From contig MCFH01000034.1 in assembly GCA_002104945.1 (NCBI GenBank), positions 1 through 64,000 on the forward strand: 64,000 bases of DNA, read 5' to 3'. This document shows, piece after piece, positions 56,418 to 64,000 of this stretch (position 1 is its first letter; each line of letters opens with the position of its first letter). The notes beneath the pieces were generated by a model, which saw only the letters and a list, made by a program, of their open reading frames with translations, searched no databases and was not told the origin of the DNA. Made by a program: the position numbers and the translations under genes. The DNA is from Piromyces finnis (lineage: Eukaryota > Neocallimastigomycota > Neocallimastigomycetes > Neocallimastigales > Neocallimastigaceae).

Positions 56418-57580
56418 AGAATTTTGTTTTTATAAATATTGTTGTTTTTATACAGTTTTTCTTATCTGCCAATTCTCGAGCTATTGATAAGGGAGTTAGT
56501 GTCGTATATTCCTTTGAAGATGAATTAGCAAAGTATAAGAATATTAAAAGAATTAAATGGGATGAACAAATTGAAGATGAAGTTAAAGTCCCAGAAAATA
56601 ATATCTTTAAAAGATTAGCTTTTGAAGATGATGAAAAGTTTGAAGCTAAATTAAAACAATTTGAAGAAATTGAAGACGAAGAAGTAGTTGATGAAATTCC
56701 AAACGAATTTCCTCACGAAGAAGATAGGTTATTAAAACGTTCTACTATTAGTTCTTCTGAATATTTCAGAAGTCAATTATCTTCTTTTGAGAAAAAAGTT
56801 TATGATGCCTTATATAATATTTCAAACAAATCAAAAGTTTCAACTCTTTCATTCCAACTTAAAGATTTAAAAAGTAGCGGTGTAAAATCTAGTTATATTA
56901 AGCTCTATTCTTCAAGAGGTATTGGTGCTTTAGTAAGAGATCATCCAGAATTTTGGTGGATAAAAAAATACACTGTTTCAATGAAGAACTCTGGTAATTA
57001 CGTTAATGTGTTAAGTGTTAATATTCAATCTGATTATTCACTTTCAGATATTAATACATATAAAGATAAGATTAAGAGCAGAGCTACTAGTATTGCAAAT
57101 TCTGCCAATAAGAAATCTAATACATACAATAAGTTATTATATATACACGATTATTTAGTAAAATATATTAAATATAAGGATGGATCTTCATATTCCTATA
57201 ATTTATATGGTGCACTTATTAAAAACGCTTCTGCTTGTGAAGGATATGCTGAATCATTTGCTTATATTTCTAGAATGATTAATGTTCCAACAATTTGTGT
57301 TACAAGTAATTCTCATAAATGGAATTATGTTTACCTTAAATCTAAGTGGTATGCAGTTGATGTTACTTTTGATGATCCAACTGTTAGCGGAAAGAACTAT
57401 GATGTTGGTGATGCTAATAATTTATCACGCAAATTCTTCTTAATTGGTAAAGATACTGTAGTTAGTAAGAATAAGACTTATACAACATATTCAAACAGAA
57501 AACTAGTCAGTTATATTGAATTTTCTAATGCTACTGGTTTCAAATTCCCAACTCTCTCATCTTCTAAATACACTCCATAA
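56414..57580 (+). CDS. Secreted transglutaminase-like protein
   Basis: A single exon of 388 aa. Residues 1-23 form a signal peptide (MKNFVFINIVVFIQFFLSAN). Residues 30-110 are acidic and Lys-rich and end in RLLKRS, a possible dibasic processing site for a propeptide. Residues about 235-345 match the transglutaminase-like fold, with the expected triad: Cys275 in ASACEGYAESFAY, His301 in SHKWNYVYL and Asp316 in AVDVTFDDP. The ACEGYA/HxWN/VDxTxxDP arrangement is typical of bacterial secreted proteins of this fold, some of which act as peptidases or wall cross-linking enzymes rather than true transglutaminases. Activity is predicted from the intact triad; the substrate is unknown. Absence of introns beside intron-rich neighbours and the bacterial-type motif suggest horizontal origin, which is inference. 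A five-codon upstream frame (56400-56417) overlaps the start. Confidence 0.87.
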   Translation: MKNFVFINIVVFIQFFLSANSRAIDKGVSVVYSFEDELAKYKNIKRIKWDEQIEDEVKVPENNIFKRLAFEDDEKFEAKLKQFEEIEDEEVVDEIPNEFPHEEDRLLKRSTISSSEYFRSQLSSFEKKVYDALYNISNKSKVSTLSFQLKDLKSSGVKSSYIKLYSSRGIGALVRDHPEFWWIKKYTVSMKNSGNYVNVLSVNIQSDYSLSDINTYKDKIKSRATSIANSANKKSNTYNKLLYIHDYLVKYIKYKDGSSYSYNLYGALIKNASACEGYAESFAYISRMINVPTICVTSNSHKWNYVYLKSKWYAVDVTFDDPTVSGKNYDVGDANNLSRKFFLIGKDTVVSKNKTYTTYSNRKLVSYIEFSNATGFKFPTLSSSKYTP

Positions 57581-59818
57581 AAGGGAAAGTTGTATATAGA
57601 AAGTTAATTGATGAAAACAATAATTGATCTTAATTTTTTTTTTCCTTTCCTTTTTTTTAAAAAAAAGGAAATTATGAGAATAAAAGAAAAAAAAAAATAT
57701 TCTTTTATATTTTAAAATTAAAAATTCATTTAAATATTATAATTTATTTTTTTTCTATTAATCTTTAAGATAATAATATATAAATATATAAATATTTATC
57801 GAATAAGATGATAATATTTAAATATTTTTAATAATTTATTTCAGATCATTAGCATTTTCAAGTTTACAATATATAATATCATGTATAAATTTTTTTTTTG
57901 TATTTTTTATATTAATTGTCAGAATTACTAAATAGAAAATGGAAAATAAAATAAATAATAAAAAGTATATAAATAAATAAATAAATAAATAAATAAATAT
58001 ATAAATATATATATAAATAAATATATAAATATAAATATGGTGTTTATATATATTTTTTTTTTTAATGATTTTAATACTAGAGAAAATTTGCATACAATTT
58101 CTATGATTTTTGTTATAATAGTAGTTGTCAATATTCTCTTAAATATAATTTTTATAAACCAGCAATTACATGAACATCTATCATATATTTCTTTATCTTG
58201 TAACAAGTTTATATCACTATCTATTTTTTTTTTTTTATATTCATTTACAAGTATTTGCATTTTTTTTTTTATAAAATTTTCTTATATTTTTTGACCTTTA
58301 AATGAATAAAAAAGGATATAAATATATAACAATTTTTTTATTTATTCATTAATTTATTATTATTGACTATAATGTGATATAATAAATGTTATATGATACT
58401 TGAAGATACAAATATATTAGTATATACAACGATATTTGAATATTCAAATTAAAATAATAATTAGAAATCAATAATTCCTTTTAGTAGCTGTAGTTGTAGA
58501 AACAAAGTTAATATGGAAACAGTTGTGATACAGATTCAAATTCAAAAATTATCGAATAATTATATAAATAAATACTTTGCTTATATAATTATTATAAACC
58601 AGCAATGGTAAATATATTTATCTCTAAAACACTCAATAACTAATAATACTTGAAGACAAATTTAAATAAGTAAGAAAAGAATAATGAAAAAAATTATTTA
58701 TCTTTATTAAATAAAATTTATTATATATACACAGGTCAATTAAAAATTCTGAAACTTAGTAGTTACTTACTATGATATATATTAAAAAATTTTTATTTTT
58801 ATAAATGTATAATTTTTATTATCATTTTTTATAAAAATTTATTTTGAATTATTTTACTTTGTTATTTTTATTATTAATATTTAAAAAAACAATTATACAA
58901 CCTTTTCGTAAATATCTTTCATTCGATATATATTCTTTTTATACTTTTAATATCTATATAAAAAATATTAACAATTAAAAGAAAAATATCTTAACATCTT
59001 TATATAATCTGAACAATTAAATATATATATTAAAATTCTAATAATAATAAAAAAAAATTAAACAAAAAATAAAATTTTGTTAAATAACCAATCATATTTC
59101 GTTTTCATCAAAATTTTGAAATTTCTTAATAGTTTTTTATTAATAACATATTTTTTTTTTTTTATTTTTATTGTTTTAACAATTTAAATATAATTATAAA
59201 AATTGAAATATAGAAGGTGATGATTAAAGAATTTTTTTTTAAATAAAAACGGGAATATTATATAAAAAGTAGAAACAATACCCAAAGCATAAAAACGATT
59301 TATATATTTTTATTGAAATGAAGAAATTATTTTATAAACCAATAATTAAATATGAACAAATAGTGAAGAACATGTTTTTTTTTAGATTTCATTTGGATGA
59401 ATGAATAAATTTACATATCGATTTTTGAATATATATTTTAAAATCTATACTCATATTTCTTTTCTATTCTAAAATATATTTTAAAATTTTCAAATTTAAA
59501 GTATATTTTAGAATGTTAATAGAGGTAGAAAAAAAAAAAAAAAAACAGCAAAAAACAAAATGTTTATAAATAATTACAAACAATAAATATTTTAATAAAA
59601 AGGAAAAATAATTGATTTAATCATTATATAACGAATTTAAAAAGATTATTAACAAAAATATAAGAGATATATTTTATCAAAGAATTAATTTTAATATATC
59701 TCTGTTTAATATGTTAAATGTTTTCATATATAAGTAATATTAATTAATATTTTATTTTTTTTCATAAAAACAAAATCAAAATATTTAAAATCTTTTAAAA
59801 TATGTAAATATAATAAAG
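57581..59818. other. AT-rich intergenic DNA
   Basis: No supported gene. Short open frames near 57.8-58.3 kb on both strands are Ile/Tyr/Phe/Lys-rich translations of AT sequence. A small (AAAT)n run occurs near 57972-58000. Confidence 0.6.
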
Positions 59819-61189
59819 ATGGATTCAGAAGCCAGAGAAATTACAAAGTTATATAGAGCTTACAAGACTATTCATGAAATGGTTCATGATAGAGTAAATA
59901 TAGATATAAATAATTTACTAATATTATGATATATATTTTTATTATTTTCTTATTTATAAATATTTTAATTATATGATTTTAAAAAACAACTAATATATTT
60001 TTTTAATAAATAAATTAAAAATTATTAAAGGGTTATTTAGTTAGTCAAGTATGTATATTAAAAAGATGAATTATATTTTATCCAATTTTATAAAATTAAT
60101 ATGATGATTAATATTCTGAAAAATAGAATGAATTAGATATGACTTTATCACAATTTAAAGATAAATATGCATCTGCCGGTTCTGTTGAGTATGTAAAATA
60201 AATTTAATATATTTTTTCCTGATGAATTACTAAATATTAATATTTAATAAATACCTAAAAAAAAGACGTGAATCTTTAACTTTCTTAGTACAAAAAAAGG
60301 ATGATCCAGCTGATTCTTTACTAGTTTTCTTCCCAGCAGATGAAAGTGTTGGTGTAAAGCCAATTAGAAAGTAAGTATAATAATGTTTTTAATAATTTAA
60401 TCTTAAGGTGTTTTTTTTTTACAAAGATATTAATAATGTTCCAATTTTTTTTAAAAGATACACCGAAAGAATGAGTAGTCAAGAAGTTTTAAAGGGAATT
60501 ATTGTATACCAAAAGAATTTAACACCATCTGCTCAAAAAGTAATTTACCCTTATTTCATAATTTCATAAAAATTATAGAATTAGTAATAAATTAAATAAT
60601 TATTTTCATTATAGCATATTAATATTTTTAATTTTAAAATATACATTTTAAAAAGGTTATTACACAAATGGCTCCAAAATATTTAATTGAAATTTTTTCT
60701 GATTCAGAATTACTTGTTAATATAACTCGTCATAGTTTAGTACCAAAGCATGTTGTATTAACTAACGAAGAAAAGAAAATGTTATTGGAAAGATAGTTAG
60801 TATTTATGATTTTAGTTTTAATTAAAGGAATTTATATTATTAATAGTAATATAAATTGATGACAACAATAACATTCAATAACATAATATAAATGTATAAA
60901 AAAAAACAATAAATTTTAAATATATATATTGTTTATTATATTATTTCAAATTTTAGCAAATTAAAGGATTTACAATTACCACGTATTCAACCAACAGATC
61001 CTGTAGCAAGATATTATGGTTTAAGAAAAGGTCAAGTTGTTAAGATTTTACGTTCTAGTGAAACTGCTGGAAGGTACTTTATAATATTTTATTTATTTCA
61101 TTTTAAGATTAATTAAAAATTATTAGTAATATTAATAATTATTTTAATACTTTTATTGTAGATACATTACATATCGTCTTTGCATTTAA
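59819..61189 (+). CDS. RPB5: RNA polymerase I/II/III shared subunit RPABC1 (Rpb5)
   Basis: Eight exons (59819-59893, 60031-60048, 60127-60188, 60266-60370, 60458-60539, 60656-60795, 60957-61073, 61162-61189) give 208 aa, against about 210-215 in yeast and human. The N-terminal jaw domain begins [20 protein letters not shown] and contains [17 protein letters not shown]. The C-terminal assembly domain, shared with archaeal RpoH, runs from [10 protein letters not shown] through [20 protein letters not shown] to [16 protein letters not shown]. Rpb5 is a common subunit of the three nuclear RNA polymerases and sits at the downstream DNA jaw. Exon 2 is only 18 nt, coding for GYLVSQ; leaving it out would remove conserved residues. 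Confidence 0.96.
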
Positions 61190-61511
61190 GCTTAAATAAA
61201 TTAAAATTTTTCCAAAAATAGCGATTAATAATGATTAAGTAAATCGCAAATTAATTTTTTTTTTTTACTCATTTATAAATTGAACCCTTTAATTTAACAA
61301 TATCATTCATATTTATATTTAAAAATAATAATTATTTAAAGAGTTACAAAAATTCTTATTTATTATATAGTAAATATTTATTAGAAATTAGAATAAAAAT
61401 AATGAATCATGACACAATAAATAATAATAAAAAATTTCAAATAAATATTATTTATTAAAAAACAAAAAACATCATTTAATGAGGACTATTAAGTGTGTAT
61501 TATTATTTTAT

Positions 61512-61751
<240 letters not shown>

Positions 61752-62253
61752 TTTATTAAATAAAAGATAATATATTTTATCTTTCATATTTAGAAATATA
61801 TTATAAGTTTGGTAATTAAAATAGTAATAAAATTAACAAATTTAAATTTATTTACTGGTCAAAAAAGAAGTATTTATTAAATTTTATTTCATCCTATTAT
61901 TATATAATATATTTAATAATATATATTTAATAATGAATAATTTTCAATTTCAATTAGTTATTGAATGTTATAAATCATGGAATACTTTATTAATAATAGA
62001 TAAAGAAATATAAAACCAATTATATTTCTTATTTATCATTTTAATAATAATTTTATTATTCTAAAGTATAATGTGATTCAATCTTTTTCAAAAACATAGT
62101 AAATAGTAATATATTTATGACTTTTTTGACTTTTCAATTTTCTTGAATTTTTTTTTTTTTTATAAAAATTGTTATCAATTTTATTCAATATAGCTGATAT
62201 GCCATAAATTTTCGTTTATAGCTTATTCTATTTTTTCCTATCAACCCGATTAT

Positions 62254-62304
62254 TTTACTTCTTATAAAGAGTATTTTGATATGCCTATAACTATAAGAAG
62301 TAAA
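62254..62304. repeat. Perfect 13-bp inverted repeat (hairpin)
   Basis: TTTACTTCTTATA at 62254-62266 is matched by its exact reverse complement at 62292-62304, with a 25-nt loop. The arms include G/C positions, so chance pairing is less likely than for pure AT arms. Function unknown. Confidence 0.6.
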
Positions 62305-63395
62305 CTTTATTAAGAAGATAATAATGGGTATATTTTTCTCATAAAAATCTTTTGAGCCACATATATTTTTGAGAAAACTATTATTAGATACCTTTATTAC
62401 TATTTATTAACTTTGGAATTCCATTTAATAAGTTGACTTGTCCTTTTTATTGAATAAGAATAGAAGACAGATAGGTCATATTATTAGTTGTGTAAAAGAT
62501 TAATAAAATTGTGTAATTCAATCAAACGAGTAAGCTGTATTTATATCATATCATTTTCTTTCAATAAATAAATTAATAATATTTAAAGATATATTACTAT
62601 ATATAATTAAAATACATTGTTATACTAACAATTAGATAATGCTCATACATAGAAATGATAAATAAATATTTAAATATATTAAATTATGAAAATAAGTTTT
62701 TTCAATATATATGATAAAAAAAAATTGTTTTTTTACTTATAAATGAAATATTATTTTCTAAATAATTAAATGAATAAGGTACTAAAATAGTAGATGTAGA
62801 TATTTAATGCATATTATTAAAAAACAAATAACAAAATAAATTTTGAAGCAAATTAAATATATAAAAAATTTAAAAAAATTTTAAATTTTAAAAAAAAAAG
62901 AAATTATTTACAATAACATCTAACATCTTTACTACTGTTTGAATATTTAAAACTTTCTATTCTTTAATTGTATAATTAAAAATTCTATAGCTTCCTTTTT
63001 TAACTTTTAATTATAAATTAAATTATATTGTAATTTCTTAGAGTAGAAATAATATGAATTATATGAGTTATTTAATTTTAATTTTATATTATACATTAAT
63101 TCTACATTTTATATACATTATATTAAAGAATTATTACATTTATTTTTATATTTTATTTTAATTACTTATTTTATTTTATTTTTTATTATTATTATATAGT
63201 ATCACAAAAATATAATATTTTAATAATAAAATTTTAATCAATCTAATTTCAATTCTTTTTTTTTTTTTTTATTTTTAACTTATACACATCTCTATACATA
63301 CATACATACATATATACATATACACCCAATAACACACATAAAATATATTAATCAATATTTTAAATATTTCAATTATTATTTAATTTATTTTTAAA

Positions 63396-64000
63396 ATGGA
63401 TGCTTCAGAAATTGATGATGAAATTAAAAAATTACAAAAAGAAAGAAAAACAGCGAAAGCATCATTAGTTGGTTCTGTTAGTTATGATACAGATTTATAT
63501 GAATCAGAAGATAAATATGCAGGTTATGTTACAGAATTAAAAGATGAAGATGAAGAAGAATCAGAAATAGCAAGACCAAAATTAAGGTCATTTACAGCAC
63601 CAACAGAGATATTAAAAGAAATTCAAGATAGAGATGATGATGTAGATCCAATGGCAGACATGCGTCCTTCAAGAAAGATTGCTGATAGAGAAGATGAATA
63701 TCATGCTAGAAGATTCAATAGAATTATATCCCCAGAACGTGTTGATGCATTTTCAGAAAATAATAATACAGATAATGCTCGTAGTTATTCAGATGTTATG
63801 AAAGAAGCAGAACTTGAAAGGGAGCAACAAAGAATTATGAAATCAATTGCAGAAAAAAAAAAGAAGGCAGAGACATCAGGGACGACTATAAGTGCAGAAA
63901 TTCCACAACCAGAAGTAGTAAAAAAACCAGCAAAGAAGAGAAGATGGGATATGACAAGTACAGATGAATCAATAAAAACTGAAAAAAAATCAGAGTGGGA
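63396..64000 (+). CDS. SF3B1: Splicing factor 3B subunit 1 (SF3b155/Hsh155), 5' part
   Basis: The first 201 codons, open to the window end and without an intron so far. The N-terminus fits the SF3B1 family: LVGSVSYDTDLYESEDKYAG, the acidic LKDEDEEE stretch, then DPMADMRPSRKIADREDEYH and the RFNRIISPERVDAF segment. These lead to a U2AF-ligand-type motif, KKRRWDMTSTDE, near residues 179-190. SF3B1 is the large HEAT-repeat subunit of the U2 snRNP SF3b complex and binds the branch-site helix; its N-terminal region binds U2AF65 and SF3B14a. The HEAT repeats lie beyond the window. Start chosen at the ATG giving the conserved beginning. Confidence 0.93.
   Translation, partial: MDASEIDDEIKKLQKERKTAKASLVGSVSYDTDLYESEDKYAGYVTELKDEDEEESEIARPKLRSFTAPTEILKEIQDRDDDVDPMADMRPSRKIADREDEYHARRFNRIISPERVDAFSENNNTDNARSYSDVMKEAELEREQQRIMKSIAEKKKKAETSGTTISAEIPQPEVVKKPAKKRRWDMTSTDESIKTEKKSEW

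Noticed and set aside
57836-58294. Small membrane-like proteins on either strand
   Set aside because: The hydrophobic character comes from AT-rich codons and an (AAAT)n run; no domain, good start context or splice partner is seen.

Overview
The window is very AT-rich eukaryotic DNA with AT-rich introns, long (AAT)n, (AAAT)n and homopolymer tracts, and large gene-poor gaps. The best match is an anaerobic gut fungus (Neocallimastigomycota). The glucose-6-phosphate isomerase has a fungal-style C-terminus (an [13 protein letters not shown] tail), and two kinds of ectodomain-fused class C (GABA-B-like) receptors are present, an architecture I associate with gut fungi. The genus cannot be told from the sequence. 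An AT-rich amoeba such as Dictyostelium was considered and judged less likely.

Layout, left to right. 1-6.2 kb is non-coding apart from a young SINE copy. 6.2-8.9 kb (+) holds an 832-aa disordered protein with an ankyrin-like and two-helix membrane tail. 9.4-10.0 kb is a full-length SINE. 11.0-13.2 kb (+) is glucose-6-phosphate isomerase. 16.3-18.7 kb (+) is an ANKRD13-type GPCR-chaperone protein. 20.0-22.7 kb (+) is a class C-type 7TM receptor with a bacterial-type solute-binding ectodomain. 24.2-26.9 kb (+) is a four-helix membrane protein with a claudin/Sur7-like plan. 27.8-30.0 kb (-) is a LITAF-domain protein, with a SINE inserted about 200 bp upstream of its start. 32.3-34.7 kb (-) is the RagC/Gtr2 GTPase. 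35.5-38.4 kb (-) is a coiled-coil protein with a C-terminal membrane anchor. 39.2-44.5 and 45.1-50.8 kb (-) are two tandem 22-exon receptors, each with a beta-helix ectodomain, one EGF-like module and a class C 7TM core. 51.5-54.3 kb is a cluster of three decayed SINE copies and one young full-length copy. 56.4-57.6 kb (+) is a secreted transglutaminase-like protein. 59.8-61.2 kb (+) is RPB5. The window ends inside the 5' part of SF3B1 (63.4 kb onward, +).

The genes mix housekeeping functions (glycolysis, RNA polymerase, splicing, TORC1 signalling) with surface sensing. The three receptor genes, the secreted transglutaminase-like protein and the four-helix protein make the window rich in cell-surface functions. 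The ANKRD13 protein may help receptor folding. Exon models were built by hand from GT...AG junctions. Every model keeps the reading frame to a single stop codon, and the two tandem receptors confirm each other exon by exon.

The most novel material is the pair of beta-helix/EGF/class C receptors and a roughly 535-bp tRNA-headed SINE family. Its four young copies look identical by eye, have clear target-site duplications, and include two 5'-truncated copies.
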